Notes: generated by a model not told the origin, from the letters alone. DNA of 64,000 nt from Hyaloscypha bicolor E (GCF_002865645.1 NW_020194518.1:1611463-1675462), one strand, 5' to 3'. Positions 23,880 to 35,832 are shown, counted from the first letter of the stretch. Program-made: numbers and translations.

Positions 23880-26820
23880 TAATCCTAATACCTAGTAAGC
23901 TTAAGGGAAGTTTTATAGATATAAGAGAGAGCTTTATAAGTAAGAGTAAGGCTATAAGGGTTTATATAAGGAAAGAAGAAGCTTTATAAGCTTATAAGAT
24001 AGCTTAAAAAAAAAAAAAATAAAAGAAAAAGCTATAATAAATTATATAAAAAAAGAAAAAGCTTTATAAATATAAATAAAGGCTAAAAAAAAGCTATAAA
24101 TAAGAATATAAATAATAAGTTACTTATAGAGATAAGTAAGACTTAAAAGAAAATATAAAAAGAAAGAGTTTTATAAATAAAAGTAAGGGCTATAATAAAT
24201 AAGGCTTAAAAAAGCCTATAAAAAAAGAAAAGAACTTTATATATATAAATAAAGCTATAAGAATTTATAAAAAGAAAAAGAGAATTTTATATATAAATAA
24301 AAAAAGCTATAATAATTTATAAAAAAAAAGAAAAAGCTTTATAAATATAAATAAAAACTAAAAAGAAATTATATTTAAGAATATAATTAATAAGAAACTT
24401 AAGGCAAATAAGGTTTAAAAAGCTTATAAAAGAAAAAGAGCTTTATAAGTAAAAGTAAGGCTATAGGAATTTATATAAAGAAAAAAGAAGCTTTATAAGC
24501 TTATAAGATAATTTAGAGAGAATTATAAGCAAGAAAAATAATTATAATAATTTATAAAAAGAAAAAAAAAGCTTTATAAGTATAAGAATATAAGTAATAT
24601 AAAATTTATAAAAGCAAGTAAAACTTAAAAGAACTTATAAAAAAAAAGAATTTTATAAATAGGAATAAGAGCTATAATAATTTATATAAAATAACTTTAC
24701 GAGTATAAATAAGGCTTAAAAGAGTTTATAAAAAAGAGAAAAGAGCTTTATATATATAAATAAGGCTATAAGAATTTATAAAAAGAAAAAGAAAGTTTTA
24801 TATATATAAATAAAAACTATAATAATTTATAAAGAAAAGTAAAAAGCTTTATAAATATAAATAAGGCCTAAAAAAGAATAAAAAGAAAAAGAAAAGAAAA
24901 AGCTAAGAAAGCTTTATAAAAATATTATTTCTTTTATTATTAAAAAGGCTTTTTATAAATTTTAATTAATTTTTTTATATAATTAATATTAGAAATAATA
25001 AATAAAAATAAACTAAATTTAATATATTAAATATAAGTTTATAAATATAAGTTTATAAATATAAGTTTATAAATATAAGTTTATAAATATAAGTTTATAA
25101 ATATAATATAAGTTTATAAATATAAGTTTATAAATATAAGTTTATAAATATAAGTTTATTAATATAATATAAAAAAGAGTTTTATAAATTAAATTAATAA
25201 AAGAAAATAAATTATAAAAAATATATTATATAAAAAATATAAATTAAATTATTTTATTAAAAATAAATTAAATTTTATTTTATTTTATTAATTTATAAAA
25301 AAAAAGCTTTATAAATATAAATAAAAACTAAAAAGAAACTATAAATAAGAATATAATTAATAAAGAACTTAAGGCAAATAAGAATTATAATAATTTATAA
25401 AATAATTTTATAAATATAAATAAGGCTTAAAAGATCTTATATATATATAAAATTATAAAAATATATAAGATTATAAGAATATATAAGATTATAAGAATAT
25501 ATAAGATTATAAGAATATATAAGATTATAAGAATATATATAAATAAAGGTTATAATAATTCATAAGAATAAAAAAAGCTTTAGAAATATAAATAAAGCTT
25601 AGAAAAAAATATAAAAAAAAAAAAGATTTAAGAAAGCTTTATAAAAATAAGTTTTATAAATTTTAATTAATTTTTTTATATAATTTGTCTTAGAAATAAA
25701 ATAAATATAAGTTTCTAAATATATAAGTTTTATATATAAATAATTAAAATATATAATTAATAATTTTAATAATTTAAAGAAATTATATTAAGTTTAAAGT
25801 TTAAGAATTTATAAATTAAATTAATAAAAGAAAGTTTATTATAAATTAATTAAGTAATATATTATATAAAAAATAAAAAATATAAAAAATATAAAAAATA
25901 TAAGAAATATAAGAAATATAAGAAATACAAGAAAATATAAGAAATATAAGAAATATAAGAAATATAAGAAATATAAGAAATATAAGAAATATAAGAAGTA
26001 TAAAAAATAAAAAGAAATATAAAAAAATATAAGAAATATTATTTAATTTATTTTATTATTTATTAAAATAACTTTTAAATTAAGAAATATATTTTTATAT
26101 ATTTAATAATATTAAGTTTATTAAAAATATTATATAAAAGGATTTTATATTAAAGAAACTTATATTAAAAAAATATTAACTTTTAATAATAATTTATTTT
26201 ATTATATAATATAATAGTTTTATATTTAAATAAAATTAAAGAAAAATATAAAGAAAATATTAATAAATTACTTTTATTAAAATCTTTCTTTATATAATAC
26301 TTATTAATAAAAGAATTTAAATCTTATATAAAGCTTAGTAAACTTTTATTTTTTTATAATTTATATATATTTAAATTAATATTTTAAATTAATATTCTTT
26401 AATTTTTTAAACTTATTTATTTTAGTTTTTATTTAAAGTACTTATATTATTAAAATTTAATAATTAAAAATATTAAGATTTATTTAAAAAATTATTAATA
26501 ATTATATTATAATTTAAAAGTTAATCCTTTTTAATAAATAATTAAAAAAAATTAACTTTAGAAAGGTTTTTAATTTAAATAATATTTCAAGTTTAAATTT
26601 ATTATAATTTTTATTTTATTAAATATTTTAATAATAATTAAATTTAATTTAATTCAAAATTTAAAAGAAATTATAAATAAAACATTTATTAATTTTAAAT
26701 CTTAATTATTAAAATATAAATTAAAAGAATAATTTTATATATTTATAAGCTATTTTCTTTCTTATATAATTTATTAAAAGTTTATAAAAAGTTTATTACT
26801 AAGAAGTATTATTTAAAGAG
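23880..26820. repeat. 2.9-kb almost GC-free low-complexity block
   Basis: The DNA is almost only A and T, with AAGCTTTATAA and AAGGCTATAA words recurring. Longer blocks repeat: the stretch near 23930-24005 matches 24440-24515, and 24354-24420 matches 25318-25385. Embedded short arrays are TATAAGTTTATAAA (14 bp, about 25030-25165), AAGATTATAAGAATATAT (18 bp, about 25455-25540) and ATATAAGAA (9 bp, about 25870-26030). No coding frame exists. It is probably heavily RIP-mutated satellite-like DNA. Confidence 0.8.
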
Positions 26821-26829
26821 CTACTCGGG

Positions 26830-26914
26830 ACGAGTTTAGGGCAAAATTATTACTAGCCCCAGAGCTTGCATAGGGCCGCTAGCAATAATTTTAGCAAAGC
26901 GGCCCTAAACTCGT
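26830..26914. repeat. 85-bp near-palindromic element, copy 2
   Basis: It has the same length and structure as 23449-23533, with cleaner ends ACGAGTTTAGGGC and GCCCTAAACTCGT. It lies immediately before the Helitron 2 leader. The two copies differ at only a few C/T or G/A sites. Confidence 0.88.
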
Positions 26915-26935
26915 CTATATAACATTGTCGTACGG

Positions 26936-29900
26936 TCGGACCACCTATTAAAAATACTAGTTACGGGATCTTACCTAAGTACGAACACCAAAACTTCCAG
27001 CCCTGTACGGTTCACTCTAGCCTCCGTTTCTCCTTTTATCCGGCCAGTAAGCTCTCTTTTATCGAAAATGGATTCATCTCCCCGTCCGTTTTGCCCGTAT
27101 TACAACCAGTACCGTTCCTTATCTCAATTCCCCCAAAATCGCCAGGGTAATGCCTATAGAACATGTCTATATTACAGGGTCTCTCTCTCCTCTCCTCTCC
27201 TCTCCTTTTCTTTTCCCTTATAAAGCTAACCTCTTTTCAGGCCCGCCAGAGGGAACACCGGTCCGCTCTTGCTGAGCTTGATCCTAATGCGCCCCGGCAG
27301 ACCCGTAGCGGTCCACGATAACCAGTTACGGGCGGGGATAATAACCCACGGCCCCGCAAGCGTATTCGGCGAACTAATGTATAAATCGAACGAGACCGTA
27401 TTCTGGCCGTAGTAAATCCTCTGGCTCCTCCTGCTCCTCCTAGCCCTTCTCCTTTACTACCCGGCTTCCGTTTACTATTTCGGCTTTTACTACCCCATAA
27501 TCTTGGCCCGATGAATATTAAGTGCGAGGATTATGTGGCGAGGCACTAGATATTAGAGGTACTTACGGGTATAGGATAGAAGTTTGAGCTCTGTTATAAG
27601 AGGGGGGATGTGGTAATAGACAAGTTACGGGCGCCCCCGCCCTTTTTACGGGCGCTTTTCGAAGGGGATAATCCGCAAGCCCGTAGCTTTCATTAGAATA
27701 TAAGGGCATATAACTCTATACTTGCTTTTACGTCCGTAAGCTATACTAAGGATACCCGTACTAACCTTTCTTGCGGTCTTTACTACTTTCAGATCTATAG
27801 GGAGCTGTTTTACTACCAGGGACCCTTAAAGCCAGGCTTGTAGTAGGTTCCGGCCTTTGCCTAGCTATTTTTTTATAATCCAGACTATATAACTAATCTC
27901 CGGTTATAGTACTGCCCGTAACTCGATCGAATTATTCTCTATAGCCTTTACGAGATACTTACGGACTGTGGTAATCCCTTTATACGGATCTATAAGACGG
28001 CCCGGGAGCAATTAGCTAGCCAAACGGGTCACTTTCGGATTTTTCTTAGCCCGTAGATATGCCTAATTCTCTAGTCTGGGGCAGATTATTGCCGCAAGAA
28101 CCTTCCTATAGCCACAGAGCTAGTAGGAATCCTTCCGGACGAGTTTACGGACGAGAGTTAACATGATATTCTTCTTATGATCCGCGAGCCTGGCTATTAA
28201 GGTCCGTAACTTTACTAGGTAGCTATTACCCACATAGCATATATGTCACTTTATTACGTATTCCTCTTTCTATATAGCAAATACGGATAGTACTATAAAA
28301 TGACCTTACGGGATGCCCGTTATACCTATTAACGGATCCGTTTGAAGTAGTGGCCCTTTTATAAGTTCCGTTTATATACCCGTATTCGCAAGGTATCTCT
28401 TCTCTTTTATGCTTGCCGGCTCTTTTAGTAATATATTATAGATACTTTTATTACCTATAAAACTATATTCCTTAATTAGCTTCGTTTATACTAAGACAAG
28501 ATCCGTATGGATATATATAACGGTTTAGCAAATACCTTAATCCGCAAAGATATCTTACTGGCTAATCTGGGCCATTAATTTATTCTTTCTTCCTCTTTTA
28601 TAGGCGGGAATCAGTTTATATAATAGCTTTTTCAGGACTTAATAGCTATTATTTATTATTTTGGAAAGCCTACCTTTTTTATTATTTTTATAGTAAACCC
28701 ATAATAGCCAGAGATTATCCAGGAGCTAGATAGCTTATAACCTATAGACCGGCCAGATCTAATTACTTACGTATTTCGACTTAAGGTCCAGGAGCTTCTT
28801 ACGGATCTAAAAAACCATATTTTCGGATAATATACAGGCTATATTTATATAATTGAGTACTAAAAGCAAGGGCTTCCGTATTTATACCTGCTTTTATTCT
28901 TATAAGTATCCGAAAAGTTTAATATACCTGAGTATATAGACAAGGTCATATATACTAAGCTACCGGATCCATTATAGGATCCTATAGGCGAGCTTCTGGC
29001 CTTGGTTACGAGTAATATATCCTATGGTCCGTATAGGAAGAACTATATACAGGCCCCGTATATAGTCTATAAAGAAGCTTATAGCCCGTTAGTATACTCC
29101 AAGAGGTTCCCAAAGGCTTTTACGGACCGTACCATAATTAATGAGGATAGCTATCCCGAGTACTACCGCCGGAATAACGGGCAAATATTTATAGTCTGTA
29201 AACCAGGCTTTCTAGGCCAGGAAGTTATCCGTAATAACTACTAGGTTATTCCGTATAATCCGTACTTCCTTTAAAAGTTCCGCTCGTATATTAATATCGA
29301 GGTTTATATATTTATATAAGTAATTAAGTATATTTATAAGTACGTATATAAAGGAGCGGACTATACTATAGTTATAGTTACGGCTACGGATAATGAGATT
29401 ACCCGGTATATATATGCCTGTTACGTAAATCTATATAAGGCTATTTGGCAGCTATTCGAATTTTCTATGTATTAGGAGTTCCCTCCTATTTAGTATCTTA
29501 TAGTTTATCTTAAGGAAAAGCAAACGGTTTACTTTTCGGATAATATCTCTCTTATAGCCCTGGCCGCAAAGACCGCAAATGCCCGTTTAATACTAATGGC
29601 TTTCTTTGAGTATAATGCCATATATAAGGATAGCCGGAAGTACTTATATTCCGAGTTTCCGGCCGAGTTTATATAGGTTCCAAAGACCCGGAAGTAGAAG
29701 CGTTACTAGCAGGGCAATAGCAAGCGGATCGGCCATATATATTACTATAGCCCTGTCTCAGGCGAGTAATACTACTTATGGCTCTTACTTATGGTTATTC
29801 GCGGCCTGCGGTTCTTTACGGATCTGTATTTAGTTAAGGGCATCCGTTACCTAATATACCAGGCTACCTGTATTACCTGCGGCTTGGCAGAAAATAACTA

Positions 29901-31700
29901 GGAGTAGTACTAGTATTTTAATAAGGCTATTCTGTTTATATCTATAGGTGGTTTACGGATATTATTCTTAACTAGCCTCTGCTAGCGGCTAATTACGGAC
30001 CCGTTAGCGATCTGGAACCGGTATAAATACTACTTCTATAATAATCTCTAGTACTAGCTTACTCGTAATAGTGGTTTCCTACTTCTACTTCTTAACTTGT
30101 ACTATAATTACGGCCTCTTTTTACTCGTATATAGGCTTACGGACTAGTAGTAGTCACTTGCGGACTATAGGCTCCCGTCTTTTATCTGGGATTAGACTAG
30201 TAGGTACCGTTTCTTATCCGTATTATATACTCTCGAGGACCAGGTATTACTTATAGTTATAATACGAGCCCAGCTTAATCCTAATTAGTAATTATACTTT
30301 ATAGAGATTATTATGGCTATTGAATTAGATCCGCAAATAGCCCACTTCTATTTGCAAGGGCCAGGAGATATAGGCAAGACATTCTTATATAAGGCGCTTT
30401 ATTATTACTTTTATAGGCAAGGGCAGATAGTTCTTTATATGGTATCTATAGGTATTATGGCTCTCTTACTACTAAATAGATATATGTCTTACTTCTAGTT
30501 TAAGATTCTAATTAAGCTTTACAAATCGTCTGTAAGTTCTATTATAAAGCAGAGCGCCCTTAAATAGATTCTCCGGTCTATAGATCTTATTATCTGGGAC
30601 GAGGTACTAATATAGTATAAGTACTGCTTTGAGGTTATTTATTAGCTCTTAGTGAATTTATGGTCTATAGCGGATAATATTCTCTTTAGAGGGGTGCCCG
30701 TAATTCTCGGTAGGGACTTTGCCTAGATTCTTCTAGTTATACCGTATGGTTTACGGGCTAATATTATTACTATATACCTTTAATAATTATTTATTTGGCT
30801 ATGGCTTAAGCAGCTTTACTTACGGACTAATATACGGGTCTATAAGGGCGAGAATAGCCAGGAGTTTGTCTGCTAGATTAGCGAATTGCCTAATAACCCA
30901 GACCCTAATATAATAGTAGTAATTCCGGACTATATAAACTAGCTAGTATTAATTACGGATCTGATTAGCCATATTTATCCCCTAGATCTTCTCTCTCGGG
31001 CCACTACGGATTCGTTAACCTTCTATAGGTAGTACCTCTTAACTATATTAAATATTACGGTCTTAGAGCTTAATACCTATATTCTTGGATATTTACCAGG
31101 CTAATTACGGATATACTAATCGGTAGATTCCCTGGATACGGACAAGTTTTCGAGTAATAACCTATATGAGCTATTTATAGAGTAGCTATAAAGCATTAAT
31201 CTTCCTTCCTTATTGCTATCTTAGCTTACTCTCAAGATCGGGGCTCCGGTACTACTCTTATAGAACCTATATTCGTAAGAAGATTTATATAATAGGACCC
31301 GGATAGTAGTTATAAGCTTACGGGTATATTATATCGAGGCCCGCTTGCTTAGAGGGGATTTTAATAGCTAGTTACAGGTAATTCTACGGATCAAGCTATC
31401 TGCTATAAATACTAGCCTGGGAATTGCCCTCTCCCGGAAGTAGTTCCCGGTCCGTTTGTGCTTTATAATAACTATTAACAAGTTATAAGGTTAGTTCTTT
31501 TATACCGTTAGTTTGGACCTACAAATACCCGTATTTGCTTACGGGTAGTTTTATATAGGGGTTTCCCGTACGTTATCCGTAGAAGGCTTAAGTATTCTTC
31601 TACTATACGAGAACCTGTCTAGAATACTTAATATAACTTATCCTAAGGTCTTAGCTAATTTACTTTAGTACTTTATCTCTTGCGGGTATCTTACGGGTGC
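26936..31700 (+). mobile_element. Helitron 2, autonomous type, RIP-degraded
   Basis: A leader (26936-27060) is followed by a second RepHel frame in the same orientation as Helitron 1. Candidate 3' hairpins lie further right at 32203-32250, so the element may extend to there. Sequence similarity to Helitron 1 is clear in protein but weaker in DNA, so they are different family members or old copies. Confidence 0.72.
27068..31655 (+). pseudogene. RepHel of Helitron 2, dead
   Basis: The frame starts MDSSPRPFCPYYNQYRSL. A small intron with a CTAAC branch site ends at 27240. The Helitron_like_N block reads LSSSFIGGNQF and KPTFFIIFIVNP (about 28590-28695). The HUH site reads LPYLY (28876-28887), again both His positions lost to Tyr. 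Walker A is GPGDIGKTFLY (about 30358-30390), the FRGVPVILGRDFA block is near 30690, and the C-terminal RKxFPVRLCFIITINK block near 31440. Many in-frame TAG/TAA codons are present. Confidence 0.88.
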
Positions 31701-32202
31701 CAGGTGGCCTTACGGGTCGGTTTGAGGGGTTTGGGGGTCCGTAACTATCCGTAACTACCTATAAGTATCCGTATCTATCTGTAAGTAACTTGTAATTATT
31801 ACTTCGAATATTTTAGGGCTCAAACGGACCGAGAATACCATGCTATTAGGTATTAAAAGTATATACCTCTCCTAGGTAATCCTTTATGGGATTTATAACT
31901 CCTCACTCTGCTCACCCTCCTCCCTCTCCTCCTCCCTCTCCTCCTCCCTCTCCTCCTCCTTCTCTCTCTCCTCCTCCTCCGTCTCCGGCACCGAGTAATT
32001 CGTCCTCTCCTCCTCCTCCTCTAGTACCTCCGCCTCTTCTTTATAAAGAGCCGCTAGCTTCCCATAGAGCTCAGCGAAACGGCGTGCCCTCTGAGAGGGA
32101 GTAAGTGGGCGGCGGCGGCGAGGGGCGGCGGGGCGGCGGGCTATTTACATGTTAGTTATAATCCGTAATAATCCATAGCGGATATATATATACGAAGATA
32201 AT
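31701..32202. other. GC-rich low-complexity DNA right of Helitron 2
   Basis: A CCTCCCTCTCCTCCT-type pyrimidine repeat (about 31915-32040) would encode Pro/Ser runs, and a GGCGGCGG tract follows at 32107-32140. No conserved domain is seen. Confidence 0.5.
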
Positions 32203-32250
32203 CTGCCGGGAGCGACCCGGTCACCTATACGACTACCGGGAGCGACCCGG
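32203..32250. repeat. Two 30-bp-spaced CCGGGAGCGACCCGG hairpins
   Basis: CCGGGAGCGACCCGG occurs at 32206-32220 and again at 32236-32250. It can form a CCGGG/CCCGG stem with a 5-nt loop. GC-rich terminal hairpins are a Helitron 3'-end feature, so this may mark the end of Helitron 2; the bases after it do not give a clear CTRR. Confidence 0.5.
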
Positions 32251-32654
32251 CAAAGCGGACGTGGGTTGGCAGTAGCAGGGGCAGGAGCTGGAGCTAGAGC
32301 TGGAGGGGGAGGGGGAGCGGCGGCGGCGCCTATAAGTACCCGTTAGGTTAGTTACGGTCCGTAAAAGATCAGTAAACAGGTATAAAAAGCACTTACGGAA
32401 AGAATAACGGGCATCCTCACTGCCATAATAGCAGTTGGCATAGCTTCCTCTAAACTAACCAGCCACGACCACACATACCGTCCACACACCCGACCCGCCA
32501 GCACAATGTGTGCACCCGGCGGCATGAACTTGACTAACGAATTGGCCAAGCTCAGCCTCCAGGTTGGCAGGCCGGGCGGGGTTGGTGGTGCGGCCGGGCC
32601 GCAAAACAGGCACCCGCAGCGGAGCCAGCAAAGAGAGCGCCGTTATGGCGCGGG

Positions 32655-32885
32655 TTGGGCGGGCAGGCAGGGCAGGCAGGGCAGGCAGGGCAGGCAGGGC
32701 AGGTGCTGGTGCTGGTGCTGCTGCTGGTGCTACTGCTGCTGGTGCTGCTGCTATTGCTGCTGTTGCTGCTGCTGGTGCTGGTGGTGGTGGTGGTGGTGGT
32801 GGTGGTGGTGGTGCTGAAGCTGGAGCTGCAGCTGGGGCTGGTGCTGGTGCTGCTGAAGCAGCGGGAGCAGATGGTAGAGAAGACA
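32655..32885. repeat. GGGCAGGCA and GCTGGTGCT / GGT triplet repeats
   Basis: A GGCAGGCAGGGCA array (about 32660-32702) passes into CTGCTGGTG triplets and a pure GGT run near 32785-32812. All frames are open, giving poly-Gly, poly-Ala or poly-Val, and poly-Pro on the other strand. None is a convincing gene, although the repeat escaped RIP-type AT conversion. Confidence 0.8.
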
Positions 32886-32949
32886 TTCTACGGACCGTAA
32901 GGAGCGTTACAGGCCAGGGGCAGGCCCGTAGCGGGTATGGGGGTTGACT

Positions 32950-33480
32950 TACGTGTGCGTGTGTGTGTATGTGTTTATTAAAAGAAAGAAGCTTTGGAAT
33001 TCGAAATTAAAATCTACCTTATTTAGCTTACCTGGAGAATTTTTAGCCTTCAAAAAGTGAATTTTCAAAGTGAATTTAAAGTCAGTAAAGCTGATATCCC
33101 TTAAATAAGTGCCTGAGGCTTCCAATTAATCTCGTCCCTATACCACGCAACAAAGATCCACGGACTGCAAAAAGGTAGGTATGTCTTATAAGATCTTACA
33201 AGAGTTGTAAGAAGCCACAGGAAAGAATCTATATTAAATTATTAAGAAGTAAATGCTTAACGTGCCAAAATCGGCCACTTTTATCTCTGACAGGAGGAAG
33301 TTGTGAGGGGTTAGCGTGGTTTTAAGCGAAGCACTAGCCTAGACTGCCTATTTGACAATCACGTCCAAATCCATTAAGAACCAAGTACTCCTGCACCCCA
33401 CATCTCCTCTTAAATCGACCAGGTGCAAGGTCTTGCCTCAAGCACTTCGCGTCTCTGTTCAGCAGTCTCGCCCTCGAGAT
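32950..33480. other. Intergenic stretch
   Basis: It begins with a short GTGTGTGTG run near 32950-32970 and is then AT-moderate without supported genes. The broken ATPase gene starts near its end. Confidence 0.35.
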
Positions 33481-33481
33481 C

Positions 33482-34117
33482 ATCCTCCTAAACCCAAATT
33501 TCCTATCTTTCTACCCCAAACCCCTAGAGTTCGGTCCATCAATTGATCCCCCACGCAAACTCCTTATCCAAATGGCCGGTGCGCCGGGTTCCGGGAAAAG
33601 CACCCTTGCGAACCTGCTAGCACAATCTCTCAACGGAGTAGTCATCGACCACGATCTAATCCGCTCCTTCTTCCTCTCCACCTCGATCCCTTTCACTCAG
33701 TCCGCAAACTCTCATACAGCTTCCAATGGGTGCTCGCCTCCGATATACTTAAACAAGGACGTAGCGTTGTTATCGATAGTACTTGTAATTACGATGAGAC
33801 GCTCAACCAAGGGATGGCGCTTGCGAAGCAGTGTGGGGTCGAGTATAAGTATGTGGAGTGTAGAGTTGAGGAGCCAGCGGTCTGGTGTGTGTCTTCCGCC
33901 GCCTGATGCTGATGCTGAGGGTGGGGGAAGCAACGAAGACTGCCATAAGCTCTTTGAGAGGTGGATTGAACACCCCTGTCGCCTGGAGAGCGATGCCATT
34001 ATTGTGGATTCAGCGGCCAGCCCCGAGAAGTGTCTTGACTTCGTACTCAAGCAAGTTCTGCCTTCAGCTGGTGGCCAATCAGCTGAGTGTGTAGCTTCGA
34101 ACTTTGCCGATAGCTGA
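33482..34117 (+). pseudogene. P-loop ATPase/kinase-like gene (AAA_33 type), frameshifted
   Basis: The frame runs through LLIQMAGAPGSGKSTLANLL (Walker A GAPGSGKST near 33580) and VVIDHDLIRSFFLSTSIPFTQS. It then drops one base near 33705. The expected continuation KLSYSFQWVLASDILKQG, VVIDSTCNYDETLNQGMALA and GVEYKYVECRVE is in another frame up to about 33865. The first frame resumes at LRSQRSGVCLPPPDA, with roughly 15 expected residues missing, and ends CLDFVLKQVLPSAGG at 34117. So there is one frameshift plus a small out-of-frame deletion. The family is common in ascomycetes and thought to be kinase-like; substrates are unknown. Confidence 0.75.
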
Positions 34118-34925
34118 GGCAGTATGAAGCTTCTCTCGGACAAATTTCGTAGACGTATCTCGTTGGGACGCGAGTGGAGCAGGGGCGAACATGGTATTGA
34201 TGAATTCTGTTCACTTGGGATGAGAGTGGTTCTTCGGCCAGCCTAACCCTAGTCCTCGGGCGCAATGACGAGGTGAAAACTCGTAAAATGTGCTCGCACG
34301 ACGGCAATGTACGTCAACTTCTTTGAGTCCAGAGGTGAATAAGGAAGCAGGCCTATTCGTGAAGCCCCTGAGTCCCGGAGCTGCGCCATTTTGATTGTTC
34401 GCCTGTATGCCCCAGCCAGTCGTTGGCAGAGCGGCATTTGCTGGCATGGGCTACTTCCATTCTTATCACTATCGACGATGTTTGGAGTATGATCTAGTGG
34501 GTTGGAATATTCGAAGGCTGCACCCTGCAGCCGAGAGGCCTCTCATCGGGTTTCTCTGCCTTGTGGTGAAACACCTGCATGACGAACCCTGCAGCAAGAA
34601 AGCGCCTCAAAAGACGAGGCTGTGAGGCCTCTCACTGCATCAAAGGAAACACGCAATTGGTCGACTCCTCTGCTGAGGCCGCTCACGCTAGTTTCGTGTT
34701 GGCATTTCGCGATTGGTATAAAGCACCCCGTTCCGAATTTTCAACCTTCTCTCCTTTCAGCAGTCAACACCTACTCTCGATTACAACAATCAAGGATTGT
34801 CTCCTGAGCCAACGCTCAAGGAGCTTTTCATTGCGCACCTTCAAACGCGGCCCGTCTGGGCTATCCAAACTAGACCGGCAGGACTCTTGTCACGACCATT
34901 GATCGTCGCTCAAGCCTCAAGGTGA
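34118..34925. other. Intergenic stretch upstream of the zinc-finger frame
   Basis: No supported gene. The last 170 bp continue the zinc-finger reading frame upstream of a stop (QQSTPTLDYNNQGLSPEPTL...), so an upstream exon or a stop-interrupted N-terminus may be here. CTTTCAG at about 34753 could be a splice acceptor. Confidence 0.35.
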
Positions 34926-35832
34926 TCCTTCACCTCCCTCTTCTCGACAAGCGCGCGGAGCGATCCCTCCGCGCAGCAACCCATTTCAGGTCACCATGAC
35001 TGGCAACTAAGAAACAATTGCGATTCCCAAGATTTCCCTTTCCCTCCCTCAAGTCAATTCGATTACGAGTTCTCTCTATTCCTGCATTCTCAGGGCAGCA
35101 CGGAGCCCGAGAATCAGACTCGTCTGGATCCCTACCATGATATCGTCACTTTTGATGCCACACTATCCCAACTCTATGTCCCAGAATCCACTCTTCCTCC
35201 TCGAAATGTCCGCTGTGCCAGCCGAGAGCCACCACTAGTCAATGGCAACCCGCTCCAAGAACAGTACAGCCCTTCGGTTCCAAGAGCCGATTCAACCGAC
35301 ACTACATCATCTTCCCATCCCTCGACTGGACAGAGTACTCCTGATTCAAGTGCTCCAACGGGGTTGTCTTCTCCAGGCTCTTTCATCGGACCTCCAAGCT
35401 CCTCCGTCAACGACAACGGCCCCGGCTCTCGGGCCCCACGACGGCCCCAGTTCCGGTGTACTCAGTGTCCAAACCGTTCCCCTTTTCGGCTTCAGTCTCA
35501 ACTTACGTGAGTACCCGAATATCCGCAATCTCTCATCAGCATGTCAACTAACCCAAGTAAGCCGCCATGCAAAGACTCACTCAAAACCATACGCGTGCCG
35601 CGTGCAGCCAAACTGCGGTTTCCGCTTCGCGGAGCAACGAGATCGACAACGACACGAAGCCGGGCATGGACTACAAGCACAGGGCATGGTGCAATATTTC
35701 TGCCCTCATGGCTGCGAGCGAAGTCCCACGGGAAACGAAGGCGGGTTTGGAGTCAGGGAAGACAATGCAAAGCGGCATATTCGAGGCAGACACGGTGGAT
35801 CGGCAATGGTACCTATACGAATCATCACTTAA
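34926..35832 (+). CDS. C2H2 zinc-finger protein (5' end uncertain)
   Basis: Exon frame 34926-35506 encodes a Ser/Pro-rich region and the first finger FRCTQCPNRSPF...QLT. A 55-bp intron GTGAGT...AAG (35507-35561) leads to RHAKTHSKPYACRVQPNCGF. Finger 1 is C-x2-C-x12-H-x3-H across the splice, finger 2 is YAC-x5-C...H-x3-H (HEAGH), and finger 3 is YFCPHGC...RHIRGRH. This suggests a nuclear DNA-binding factor of the fungal three-finger type. No in-frame ATG is visible after the stop at 34923, so either an upstream exon supplies the start or the N-terminus is lost. Treat it as partial or possible pseudogene. Confidence 0.6.

Noticed and set aside
32455..32947. Poly-Pro, poly-Ala and poly-Gly proteins on both strands
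   Set aside because: They are translations of triplet repeats in all frames, without conserved flanks.
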